From: Oxalobacteraceae sp. CFBP 8761
GTDB lineage: Bacteria > Pseudomonadota > Gammaproteobacteria > Burkholderiales > Burkholderiaceae_D
DNA: 64,000 nt
Direction of reading: 5' to 3'
Assembly (NCBI GenBank): GCA_014841595.1
Contig: JACYUE010000001.1
Location: forward strand, 252,193 to 316,192
A program made the translations under genes and the position numbers. The notes beneath the pieces were generated by a model. The model was given only the letters and a program-made list of their open reading frames with translations, ran no database searches and was not told where the DNA came from. Shown here one piece after another: positions 22,773-31,485 of the stretch (positions are counted from its first letter, which is position 1; each line of letters begins with the position of its first letter).

Positions 22773-23410
22773 CGCCCCGCCTGAAGGACGCATTGATCAT
22801 CAGCGCCGGCGGCTTTGGCCGCAGCGTCTACAACATCATGCAAAACGACGTCGCCAATGGCGTCGACTGGAAGGTCATCGGCTTTCTCGACAACCGCACC
22901 GACCTGGCGGCCGACACGCCGCTGCCGGTGCTGGGCGACCCGCTGACCTGGCAGGCGAGTCCGCATGAAGAATTCCTGTGCGCGCTGGGCCAGCCGGCCC
23001 AGCGCCGCCGTTTCGCTGCGCCGCTGGTGGCGCAGGGCGCGACCTTCATGAGCCTGCGTACCGGCCTGCACAAGGCGATCGGTGTCGAGATGGGCGCCGG
23101 CTGCCTGTTCGAACCCGAGGTGCGCATGGGCGTGAACACGCGCCTGGGCGACTTCGTGTTCGTCCAGTCCACCAGCGTGATCGGCTACGACGTGCAGATC
23201 GGCGACTACACCACGATCGGCAGTTTCGTGTTCGTTGGCGGCGGCGCGCGGATCGGCAGCGACGTGATCATCCACCCGCACGCGACCATCCTGCCGCGCG
23301 TGACGGTGGGCGATGGCGCCGTCATTGGCGCCGGCGCCGCCGTCATGACCGACGTGCCGCCGGGGGTGACGATGATCGGCAACCCGGCCAAGATCTTCAG
23401 GTTCAGATAA
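22763..23410 (+). CDS. NeuD-like sugar O/N-acyltransferase (left-handed beta-helix)
   Basis: 215 residues. An N-terminal Rossmann-like PglD_N/NeuD half ('ALIISAGGFGRSVYNIM', 'IGFLDNR') is followed by about nine hexapeptide-repeat turns from residue ~105 and a GNPAKIFRF ending. Characterised relatives acetylate or acylate amino sugars (PglD, NeuD, VioB types). GGAGG sits 6-7 nt before ATG, and the gene overlaps the SDR by 10 nt. In this operon the acyl donor could be the ACP-bound chain instead of acetyl-CoA (inference). Confidence 0.87.
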   Translation: MDVTPRLKDALIISAGGFGRSVYNIMQNDVANGVDWKVIGFLDNRTDLAADTPLPVLGDPLTWQASPHEEFLCALGQPAQRRRFAAPLVAQGATFMSLRTGLHKAIGVEMGAGCLFEPEVRMGVNTRLGDFVFVQSTSVIGYDVQIGDYTTIGSFVFVGGGARIGSDVIIHPHATILPRVTVGDGAVIGAGAAVMTDVPPGVTMIGNPAKIFRFR

Positions 23411-24558
23411 TGCGCTCGCGGATGCCGCCGCAGGCGTACATCGACGAGGCCTGGTTCGCGCGCGAACGCGAACTGCTGTTCAAGCCGTTATGGCAGTTCA
23501 TCGGCCTGAAGATCATGCTCGAGAAGCACAACGCGTTTATCACGCGCACGCTGTTTGGCATTCCGGTCGTGGTCCAGAACTTTCATGGCGAGTTGCGCGC
23601 ATTCGAAAACATCTGCCCGCACCGGCAAAATCCCATCCAGGTCGCGCCACATGGCGTGCGGCCGCTGTTTTGCGGCTACCACGGCTGGAGCTTCGACCGC
23701 GAGGGCGCCCCGCGCATCCCGCACGAGGACGCGCTGTACCGCTTCCCGCAAGAAGAGCGGGCCTGCATCCACCTGCGCCGCTTTGCGCTGGAAGTGGTTG
23801 GCAACCTGGTGTTCGTGTGCCTGGCCGAAACGCCCCTGCCGATCAGGCAGCAGTTTGGCGCGGCGATGCTTGCCTCGCTCACGGCGTCGTCGCTGGCCTA
23901 CGACAGCGAAGTGATCATGACGACGTACGAGGGCCACTTCAACTGGAAGCTGGCCTACGAAAACCTGCGCGACGGCCACCACCCGCGCTACCTGCATGCG
24001 CGCTCGCTGTACCAGGACGTCAAGTTCGAGGCCAGCATCAGCGAAGAGGGCGTGGCGGGCCTGCGTCGCCTGCAGGAAGCCGGCATCGCCGACCGTAATC
24101 GCGCACTGGGCCTGATGCGCAGTTTCAGTGGCGGCGGGCGCGATGCGCCAATGGCGGCGCCCCCGGACGAGCCGTACCACGCCCACGTCGAGCGCTACCG
24201 CGACCAGGACTGGTACTACAACTGGCTGGCGTTCCCGAACCTGCACATCGCGTCGGCCAATGGCGGCCATGCGTTCATCATCGAGCACCATATCCCCGTC
24301 GCGGCCGGGCGTACCGACCTGGTGGTGTACTACCTGACAGCAAAGAAGAAGCAGCCGTACGCATCGTCGGCCGCGGTTTTACATGCGCACATGATGGGCG
24401 CCGATGTCGTCATGCGCGAAGACATCGCGGTGATGGAACAGATCCAGCGCACGCTGCACCCCGGCGCGCGCTCGCCCCATCTGGGCGATTACGAATGCAT
24501 CAACGCCAGCCTGGAATTCTGGTATCTGGACCTGATGGAGGGGAACTTTGCCTTGTAA
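23410..24558 (+). CDS. Rieske 2Fe-2S aromatic-ring-hydroxylating-type oxygenase, alpha subunit
   Basis: 382 residues. Rieske cluster ligands Cys69/His71 (CPHRQ) and Cys88/His91 (CGYHGW); the mononuclear iron site is suggested by 'YENLRDGHHPRYLHA', the usual N/E..D..H..H arrangement bridging to the Rieske domain. It overlaps the previous stop by one base (TAATG). No ferredoxin or reductase gene is nearby, so electrons must come from elsewhere. Such enzymes in glycan or acyl clusters are uncommon; likely tasks are hydroxylation or oxidation of the acyl chain or a sugar carbon. The reaction is not predictable from sequence. Confidence 0.87.
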   Translation: MRSRMPPQAYIDEAWFARERELLFKPLWQFIGLKIMLEKHNAFITRTLFGIPVVVQNFHGELRAFENICPHRQNPIQVAPHGVRPLFCGYHGWSFDREGAPRIPHEDALYRFPQEERACIHLRRFALEVVGNLVFVCLAETPLPIRQQFGAAMLASLTASSLAYDSEVIMTTYEGHFNWKLAYENLRDGHHPRYLHARSLYQDVKFEASISEEGVAGLRRLQEAGIADRNRALGLMRSFSGGGRDAPMAAPPDEPYHAHVERYRDQDWYYNWLAFPNLHIASANGGHAFIIEHHIPVAAGRTDLVVYYLTAKKKQPYASSAAVLHAHMMGADVVMREDIAVMEQIQRTLHPGARSPHLGDYECINASLEFWYLDLMEGNFAL

Positions 24559-25174
24559 GCACGTGATCGGTCATGGGCCGGAACTGGCGCGCGCGCTGGC
24601 GGCGTGGCGTTCGGTTGCGTCGCCGTCGGCGCTGGAGTTGCGGCCGCTGGAACTCGACCCGGCAGCTGGCCAGACGATGCTGGACGGCCTTGATGGCCTC
24701 GGCGACGAGGGCGCCAGCGCTTTTGTCGCACTCGACGCGCGCTTCCTGAATGGCATGCGCCTGGACCTGATGGCAAGCCTGCGGTTGCGCGGCATCGCCA
24801 TGCCGGCGCTGGTCGAACCCGGCGCCCTGGTGGCCGCTGGCGTGCGCATGGACGACAACTGCTGGATCGGCGCCGGCGCGATCATCCAGCATGGCAGCCG
24901 GATCGGCTTCAACACCGTGATCGGCGCCGGTGCCATCGTCGGAAGTGGCGTCACGGTCGGCCACTCGGCCTGGATCGACGAGGGCGTGGTGATCGGGCGC
25001 GGTGCACGCATTGGCGCCCAGGTCACGCTCGGCCTGGGCGTGATCGTCGGTCATGGCCGCCAGATCGGCAAGCTGTGCATCGTCGACAAGGCGGGGCGCA
25101 TCGAGCAGGACGTCGCCGCCAGGACGTTCATCCATGCGACCCACGCCCAGCCGATCGTGATCGTTGGCGCCTAG
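24548..25174 (+). CDS. Hexapeptide-repeat acyltransferase, second in operon
   Basis: 208 residues. A divergent N-terminal ~95 residues are followed by hexapeptide turns ('MDDNCWIGAGAIIQHG', 'VIGAGAIVGSGVTVG', 'WIDEGVVIGRGARIG') forming a left-handed beta helix. TTG at 24548 is preferred: GGAGGGG lies 5-6 nt upstream and the overlap with the Rieske gene is 11 nt; GTG at 24563 is the alternative. Last gene of the ACP operon. Its TAG stop lies on a CTAG that also supplies the stop of the convergent FkbM gene. Acceptor and donor unknown. Confidence 0.82.
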   Translation: MPCKHVIGHGPELARALAAWRSVASPSALELRPLELDPAAGQTMLDGLDGLGDEGASAFVALDARFLNGMRLDLMASLRLRGIAMPALVEPGALVAAGVRMDDNCWIGAGAIIQHGSRIGFNTVIGAGAIVGSGVTVGHSAWIDEGVVIGRGARIGAQVTLGLGVIVGHGRQIGKLCIVDKAGRIEQDVAARTFIHATHAQPIVIVGA

Positions 25175-26355
25175 CTGAAATCCTGGCGGTCCGAGAACAG
25201 CAGCTGCGTGTCGTACAGGCTCGATGAGTAGTGGCGCAGCGCCACGTGCTGGTAGCGGTTGATGTCGTCCATCGTGGCCAGCAGCGCCGGGATATCCTTC
25301 GCATAGTGGTAGGCCGAGATGGTCATGTCCGGCTTGCAGGCCGCTATCGTGCGCGCGCCGCCCTTGAGCACCTGCGCTTCCCAGCCTTCGACATCGATCT
25401 TCATGACCGTGGCTTCATCGACGACGCTGTCGACGGTCATGATCTTCATTGTGGTCTTGATGCCGCCACCAGCGAAGTTGCTGCCGAAACGGTTGTCCGG
25501 GTTTTCGTAGAAATCGACCTCGCCATCTTCTGCGCCAAGGCCGGCGAAATACGGGTGCACATCGGGCAGGTGCGCAGCCAGGTTGTGCAGCGCCGCGAAG
25601 TTGGTCGCATCGGGCTCGAACGCATGCACTGCGCGGTACTGGCCGCGCGCGATGTGGAAGAAGTGGGCCACCGTGTCGCCGTGCGCCGCCCCGGCATCGA
25701 TGAAGATGTCGTTCGTGCCGACCTTCAGGCCAGCCCGGGTGGAAAAGCTGTTCATGAATTCACCGAGCGGGAAGGCCACTTCGATCAGCGGGCGGCGATC
25801 GAGCGTCAGGAACGCGCGCAGACGCGCCAGCAGCGTGGTGCGCGACCAGTCATCGCTGAAACGCCCGGCCAGCGCGATGAACTGGGCCAGGTTGGCCACC
25901 ACGTGCTCGCGCTCCTCGCGCACGGTCTGGTAGGTGTGGACGTTTTCCAGCTGGTGCATCGCGTACAGGCAGTCGCGCACCGGCACGCCCTGCGCCGCGA
26001 CCTTCGCGGGGACCTGCTTGCCGGCGAGGTTGTCGTTGAAATCGATGACGACGATGCGTTTGCTGGCCGCGCGCGCCACCAGGTCGGCGATCTCGATGAA
26101 ACTCCAGTTGACCCGCAGCGGCAACTGCTGCGCGATGCGGGTGCGCTTTTCGGGCGAGACCGAGAACACGGCGATGCCGGCAAAGTTGGGCAGCGACCTG
26201 GCGATGGTGTTGGCGCGCAGCGCAAAGCTGCCGGTATGGTCGCCCAGGAAGTAGACCTCGTCGAACGCATGCAGGTCGTCGAAGGCGGTATCGGCGTGGC
26301 TGGCGAGCGCGTTGAAATCGGCAAGCGTCGCATGGCGAAACGGCTGGATGGTCAT
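25171..26355 (-). CDS. FkbM family methyltransferase
   Basis: 394 residues. The C-terminal ~220 residues are the FkbM SAM-dependent O-methyltransferase fold: 'DIFIDAGAAHGDTVAHFF' (SAM-binding loop I), AFEPDATNF, and 'VMKIDVEGWEAQVLKGGA', which is diagnostic. The N-terminal ~170 residues resemble a NAD-like/GT accessory region with a VYFLGDHTGSFAL opening. Likely methylates a sugar hydroxyl, matching the glycan setting. It is 18 bp downstream of the OGT-DegT fusion on the same strand, so the two are co-transcribed. Confidence 0.87.
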   Translation of the reverse strand: MTIQPFRHATLADFNALASHADTAFDDLHAFDEVYFLGDHTGSFALRANTIARSLPNFAGIAVFSVSPEKRTRIAQQLPLRVNWSFIEIADLVARAASKRIVVIDFNDNLAGKQVPAKVAAQGVPVRDCLYAMHQLENVHTYQTVREEREHVVANLAQFIALAGRFSDDWSRTTLLARLRAFLTLDRRPLIEVAFPLGEFMNSFSTRAGLKVGTNDIFIDAGAAHGDTVAHFFHIARGQYRAVHAFEPDATNFAALHNLAAHLPDVHPYFAGLGAEDGEVDFYENPDNRFGSNFAGGGIKTTMKIMTVDSVVDEATVMKIDVEGWEAQVLKGGARTIAACKPDMTISAYHYAKDIPALLATMDDINRYQHVALRHYSSSLYDTQLLFSDRQDFS

Positions 26356-26373
26356 GGTGTGTCCTGTGGTTCG

Positions 26374-29300
26374 TCAGGATGACGCGAGCAGACCGACGAT
26401 GCGCTCGACGTCCTGCGCACTCAGTGCCGGATAAATGGGAAGGCAGATGACCTGATTCGCGATCACGTTGGCGTGGGGCAGGTTCGCGGACGCTGCCGAC
26501 GGCATCGCGCTGTACATCGGGAAGTGGCTGATCAGGGGATAGAAATACCGGCGCGCGTGGATGCCCGCATCGTGCAGCTTCTGGTGCAGCGCATCGCGGC
26601 TGAGGGGATAGGTGTCGCGCACCAGCACCGCGAAGTAGCTGTTGTTGGCGTCGTCGCCGAGGTCCGGCATCGGATCGATACCGGGAATGTCCGCCAGCAG
26701 GCACCGGTAGTGCGCGGCAATCTGGCGGCGCTGCGCGAGCACGGCGTCGATGCCGCGCAGCTGCAGCAGGCCGAAGGCGGCGCTGACCTCGTTCATCTTG
26801 CCGTTGATGCCGGCCGCGACGACCGTTTGTTCGTCGTGGATGCCGAAGTTTCTGAGCAGGTCGATGTGGCGCTTGGTGGCCGCGTCGTCGCAGATGATCG
26901 CGCCGCCTTCGAAGGTATTGAATACCTTGGTCGCATGAAAACTCAGCACCGACAGGTCGCCGTGGCGCAGGATGCTGGCGCCGTCCTGGCGCACACCGAA
27001 GGCATGGGCCGCGTCGTAGATGACCTTCAGGCCGTGCTTGCGGGCGATGCGCCCGATGGCCGCCACGTCGCACGGGATGCCGTAGCAGTGCACCGGCATG
27101 ATGGCCGTGGTGCGCGGCGTGATCGCCGCTTCGATGCGGGCCGGATCGAGGTTGAACGTGATCGGGTCGATGTCGGCGAAGATCGGCTGCAGGCCGTTCC
27201 ACAGCAGCGCGTGGCTGGTGGCGACGAACGAATACGGCGTGGTGATCACCTCGCCCTCGATGCCCAGCGCCTGCAAAGCCGTCATCAGCGCCAGCGTGCC
27301 ATTGGCGAACAGCGAGATATGTGAGACGCCCAGGTAATCGCACAGCGCTGCTTCGAGCTGCTGGTGGAACTGGCCGCCGTTGGTCAGAAATTTGCTCTCC
27401 CAGATCTGCTCGAGGTAGGGAATGAAATCGTGCAGCGGCGGCAGGTGCGGCTGGGTGACGCGGATCAGGGTTGCGGTCGGCACCGGCACATTCTCCGATT
27501 GCGCATTCAGCGTCTGAGGCGGCTTGCGCTTCGGCGGCATCGGCACATCGAAGCTGATGGCCGGCTCGCCTGCGCACCAGCGCCGCCATATCAGCCGCAG
27601 CGCGTGCTCGACGCTGTCGGCGATCCGGTTCATGGGGCCGGACGTGGTGGGCGGGAAGCGGCCGCGCATGCCGGCGCGCAGCGTGGCCAGTGCGGGCAGG
27701 TCGCTGCACGCGGCCACGCCCCTTGCGGCAAAGTCGGCGGCGTCGTGTGCGATGAACTGCGGCAGCGCATTGTGTTCGAGGATGCAGGCCGTCTGGCGGC
27801 CGGCGGCGGTCTCCCCCGCGAGCGTCAGCGTCGGCACGCCCATCCACATCGCGTGCAGCGTCGTCGTGCCGCCCGAGTACGGGAAGGTGTCGAGGCAGAT
27901 GTCGACCTCGTTGTGCAGGGCCAGATAGTCGTGCATGCCGGTGCGGCCATGAAAGCGCAGGCGCTCCGGCGCGATGCCTTCTGCGCCGAACCACGGCAGC
28001 AGGCTGTCGTGGCCATGATCGGGCAGGCCGGCCACGAGCAGCTGCGCAGTGGGTACGGTGCGCAGCAGGCCGGCCCAGGCGGCGACCACATCGCGGCTGA
28101 TCTTGCTGAGGCGATTGAAGCTGCCGAACGTGACGTAGCCATTGACCAGCGCCGGGGGCGCGACGACATCGGGCGCGTCGGCGGCCGGCTGGAACGGCGC
28201 CGAGACCGGCAAGCGAAGGAGTTTTTCGGTGAACAGGTGGTCGTACTGGCCGGCCGGCAGGATGAAGCGGTCGGTCAGGTAGTAATCCATCGCTGCCAGG
28301 CCCGTGGTGCCCGGGTAACCGATCCAGGTGGCCTGCAGCGGCGCCGGCTTGCGCGCAAACACGGGCAGCCGGTTGTGGGCGGTGTGGCCGGCCAGGTCGA
28401 TCAGGATGTCGATGCCATCGGCGACGATCTGCGCGTCCAGCGCCCTGTCGTCCAGGCCAGCAACGTCGCGCCACTGCGCCATGTGACCGCGCAGGCGCGC
28501 GGTGACCGCATCGTGCACCTGGTGCGTGTAATACGCGTGCAACGCCAGGCCGGGTCGGCCCGCCAGCCGCGCCAGCAGCGGTTCGATGAACGCGGCCAAC
28601 GCGTGGTTGCGCAGGTCGCCCGAGACGAGGCCGACGCGCAGGGGGCGTTCGGGGTCCGGCGTGTTGTCCCAGGCGGTGCGCGGCGCCCCGGTGCGTGCTT
28701 CGAGCTGCTGCCCGAAAGCCCGATGCGCGGCAAACAGCGCATCGGGACCGATGCTGCTCACCTGGCTCATGCAGAACAGCATATTGCTGTGCGCATCGGT
28801 GTTGTGCGGATCGCGCGCCAGCACGCTGCGGTAAGCGGCGACCGCTTCGAGCGCGCGGCTCTGGTGCTGCAGGATCGTCGCGAGCGTATTGCCGGCCTGC
28901 GCGTGCGCCGGATCGAGCGCGAGCGCGGCGCTGGCGCTGGCATGCGCTTCGTTCAGGCGGCCGGCGTCGAGCAGCGTGAGCGCCATGTGGTTGTGGGTGT
29001 GGGCATCGTCGGCCCGCAGCGCAACGGCGCGTTCGAGTACGGCCTGCGCATCGGCCAGCCGGCCTGCGCTTCGCAGCAGCAAGCCCAGGTTGCTCAGCGC
29101 CTCGGCGTCGTCCGGCGCGTACTGCACGGCCACCTGCATCGACTCGAGCGCCTGCTGCAGATTGCCCTGCAGATGATGGATGCCGCCCAACAGCTTGTAG
29201 CCGAACGAATGCTGCGGAAACTGCCCGGTTAAAAACTGCGCCGCATAACCGGCTTCGTCCAGGCGCCCGGATGCGAACAACGCAGTAGCGGCGGCGATGG

Positions 29301-29733
29301 TTTCGGGATCCGGGGCCCCGGTCGTGGCCAGTTGTTGCTCGAACGCGTCGACTTCCGGCCCGGCCAGACCGTGGCTGCGACCGAGTGCGATCAAGTCGGT
29401 CGCCGTGGCGAACTGGCGCGCGGCGATCAGCGCCTCGATATAGGCGAGCCAGTAGCGCTGTTCGCTCGTCGCGCCCTGTAGGGCCTCGGTCAGGTGCGGG
29501 ATGGCGGCAGCCAGATCGCCGGCCTGGCGCGCCAGCAGGCCCAGGCCAAAATGGGCTTCGGCATGGCCGGGAGCGAGGTCGAGTACGGCGCGGTACAGCG
29601 CCTCGGCCTGCGCCGGCTGGCCGGCCGCTGTTTCGTGCGCGGCGGCCTGTAATGCTTCATCGACGATGTGCCGGATCGCTTCGCTGGGGGGAGTGTGCTG
29701 TGGTTCCATGGATGCGGGCGGTGGCCTTTGCAT
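26374..29733 (-). CDS. TPR / O-GlcNAc transferase-like (GT41) / DegT-DnrJ-EryC1 aminotransferase fusion
   Basis: About 1119 residues in one uninterrupted frame. TPR repeats ~25-330 ('AEALYRAVLDLAPGHAEAHF' and similar), then a GT41 SPINDLY/OGT-type domain ~335-715 (GLVSGDLRNH, DLAGHTAHNR, TWIGYPGTTG, 'FGSFNRLSKIS', 'DTFPYSGGTTTLHAMWMGV'), a Pro-rich linker ~720-755, and a full-length PLP-dependent sugar aminotransferase ~760-1119 with the Schiff-base lysine in FHATKVFNTFEGG (~residue 935). GT41 enzymes glycosylate proteins; DegT enzymes make amino sugars on nucleotide-keto sugars. Start is uncertain: GTG 29757, ATG 29733 or ATG 29709, none with a good SD. All catalytic motifs look intact. Confidence 0.9.
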   Translation of the reverse strand: MQRPPPASMEPQHTPPSEAIRHIVDEALQAAAHETAAGQPAQAEALYRAVLDLAPGHAEAHFGLGLLARQAGDLAAAIPHLTEALQGATSEQRYWLAYIEALIAARQFATATDLIALGRSHGLAGPEVDAFEQQLATTGAPDPETIAAATALFASGRLDEAGYAAQFLTGQFPQHSFGYKLLGGIHHLQGNLQQALESMQVAVQYAPDDAEALSNLGLLLRSAGRLADAQAVLERAVALRADDAHTHNHMALTLLDAGRLNEAHASASAALALDPAHAQAGNTLATILQHQSRALEAVAAYRSVLARDPHNTDAHSNMLFCMSQVSSIGPDALFAAHRAFGQQLEARTGAPRTAWDNTPDPERPLRVGLVSGDLRNHALAAFIEPLLARLAGRPGLALHAYYTHQVHDAVTARLRGHMAQWRDVAGLDDRALDAQIVADGIDILIDLAGHTAHNRLPVFARKPAPLQATWIGYPGTTGLAAMDYYLTDRFILPAGQYDHLFTEKLLRLPVSAPFQPAADAPDVVAPPALVNGYVTFGSFNRLSKISRDVVAAWAGLLRTVPTAQLLVAGLPDHGHDSLLPWFGAEGIAPERLRFHGRTGMHDYLALHNEVDICLDTFPYSGGTTTLHAMWMGVPTLTLAGETAAGRQTACILEHNALPQFIAHDAADFAARGVAACSDLPALATLRAGMRGRFPPTTSGPMNRIADSVEHALRLIWRRWCAGEPAISFDVPMPPKRKPPQTLNAQSENVPVPTATLIRVTQPHLPPLHDFIPYLEQIWESKFLTNGGQFHQQLEAALCDYLGVSHISLFANGTLALMTALQALGIEGEVITTPYSFVATSHALLWNGLQPIFADIDPITFNLDPARIEAAITPRTTAIMPVHCYGIPCDVAAIGRIARKHGLKVIYDAAHAFGVRQDGASILRHGDLSVLSFHATKVFNTFEGGAIICDDAATKRHIDLLRNFGIHDEQTVVAAGINGKMNEVSAAFGLLQLRGIDAVLAQRRQIAAHYRCLLADIPGIDPMPDLGDDANNSYFAVLVRDTYPLSRDALHQKLHDAGIHARRYFYPLISHFPMYSAMPSAASANLPHANVIANQVICLPIYPALSAQDVERIVGLLASS

Positions 29734-29931
29734 AGCAAGAGAACGTACAAGAAACACGGCGCTGACGACCGGCGCGGGGCAATGAAGAGCACCGGCAGGA
29801 TTGTTCTATAGAATCATTGAACACGATAGATCATGCATTTGCCACGGTCAAGAACTGGCCGCATGCGGCTGTCTCTGGAGCGTAACATGCACACATGATA
29901 AGCTGATTCATTCTGCAAAAAAGGTGAGTTC

Positions 29932-31485
29932 ATGAGCACGTTGGTGAGGACAGGGATTGTGGGGCTGGACGAGATCCTGCACGGCGGCATCCCACGCAAT
30001 AACAACCTGCTCGTCGAAGGGCCGCCCGGCGCGGGCAAGACGACGCTGGGCCTGGGCTTCATCTACCGCGGCGCCGTCGACTTCGATGAGCCGGGGGCCA
30101 TCGTCTCGTTCGAGCTCGACCCGGCCAAGCTGCTGCGCGACGCTGCTGGCTTCGACTGGGACCTGCAGGGCATGATCGACCAGGGCCGTGTCAAGATCAT
30201 CCAGACCAGTCCCGCCGTGTTGATGAGCGAATTTCGCAGCAGTGACGGCGCATTCTCGGCCGCGCTGCTGGCGATGGGCGCCAAGCGCCTGCTGATCGAC
30301 GGCCTGACGCCATTGCGCCTGTACGCCGAAGGCAACGACATCCCGTTCCGCGAAGACGTGCATCTGCTGATCGAGGGGCTCACGCGCCTGGGCGTGACGA
30401 CGATGGTCACGGCCGAGAAGGACGCGTCGCTCGGCGGCGTGCTGGCGCACGAGCGCTTCGTGTTCGACACCATCATCTCGCTGACGTTCGAAGAATCGCG
30501 CCGCCGCGTGCATCGCCGCCTGACGGTGGCCAAGTCGCGCGGCCAGGATTTCATCGGCGGCAGCCACACCATGCGCATCGAAGCGCATCAGGGCGTGCAC
30601 GTGTACCGCCGCGCCCAGTCGCGCCCGGTCATGTCGCCCGATCAGCCGACGTCGGAAGAACGCCTGTCGACCGGCTCGGCCGCGATCGACAAGATGATGG
30701 ACGGTGGCATCTACAAGGGCTCGGTGACGCTGGTCAGCGGCATTTCCGGCACCGGCAAGACGGTGCTCAGCGTGCAGTTCCTGAGCGACGCGATCAAGAA
30801 TGGCCACAAGGCGCTGCTGGTGAGCCTGGACGAACATGCTCGCCAGCTGATGCGCAACGCCAGGCCCCTCGGCTTCGATCTGCAGGCGCTGGTCGATGCG
30901 GGCGACCTGTTCATCCATTACGAGTCGCCGCTCGAACTCGAGCTGGACGTGCACTTCGACCGCATCATCAAGCTGGTGGAAAAGGAAGGCATCGACTGCG
31001 TGGTGTTCGATTCGATCGCCGTGTATGAGATGACCAGCCGCAGCGAAGTGGCCGATTACCTGTACGCGCTGGCGAGCTTCTTCAAGAACCGGCTGGCCAC
31101 GACGCTGTTCAACTACGAAAGCCCGGAACTGCTGGGCGTATCGCAGATCAGCGAAGAGCTCAAGGGCTCGCACCTGGTCGACAACATCATCCTGCTCAAT
31201 TACGTCGAAATTTCCACCGTGCTGCGCCGTGCGTTGGCCGTGCCGAAAGTGCGCGGCAGCCGCAACCTGCAAGTGACGCGCGAATACACGATCGGCGTGG
31301 GCGGTTTGAGTCTGTTGGACGAAAGCGACAACAATAACCAGGCCGTCCCGCAACTGCCGTTCTCGTCGTATTACGGCCTGCTGTCGCGGTCGCCATCGCG
31401 CCAGAGTCCGATGATCGAAGAAGCCGTCGCCAATGGCGAGCCCTTGCCTGAGTCGACACACCAGCCGGTCGAAACGAATCGGTGA
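29932..31485 (+). CDS. KaiC-like RecA-fold ATPase with two ATPase domains
   Basis: 517 residues. Two KaiC domains: the first has Walker A GPPGAGKTT (Lys36), the second SGISGTGKTV (Lys276), each followed by acidic Walker-B-like strands (LLIDGLT, VVFDSIA). Non-cyanobacterial members like this are usually paired with histidine kinases and act in signalling rather than as a clock. The C-terminal CII phosphosite pair Ser/Thr of cyanobacterial KaiC cannot be assigned. AAAGGTGAG precedes ATG. Its stop overlaps the next start (GTGA), indicating stoichiometric production with the kinase. Confidence 0.9.
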   Translation: MSTLVRTGIVGLDEILHGGIPRNNNLLVEGPPGAGKTTLGLGFIYRGAVDFDEPGAIVSFELDPAKLLRDAAGFDWDLQGMIDQGRVKIIQTSPAVLMSEFRSSDGAFSAALLAMGAKRLLIDGLTPLRLYAEGNDIPFREDVHLLIEGLTRLGVTTMVTAEKDASLGGVLAHERFVFDTIISLTFEESRRRVHRRLTVAKSRGQDFIGGSHTMRIEAHQGVHVYRRAQSRPVMSPDQPTSEERLSTGSAAIDKMMDGGIYKGSVTLVSGISGTGKTVLSVQFLSDAIKNGHKALLVSLDEHARQLMRNARPLGFDLQALVDAGDLFIHYESPLELELDVHFDRIIKLVEKEGIDCVVFDSIAVYEMTSRSEVADYLYALASFFKNRLATTLFNYESPELLGVSQISEELKGSHLVDNIILLNYVEISTVLRRALAVPKVRGSRNLQVTREYTIGVGGLSLLDESDNNNQAVPQLPFSSYYGLLSRSPSRQSPMIEEAVANGEPLPESTHQPVETNR

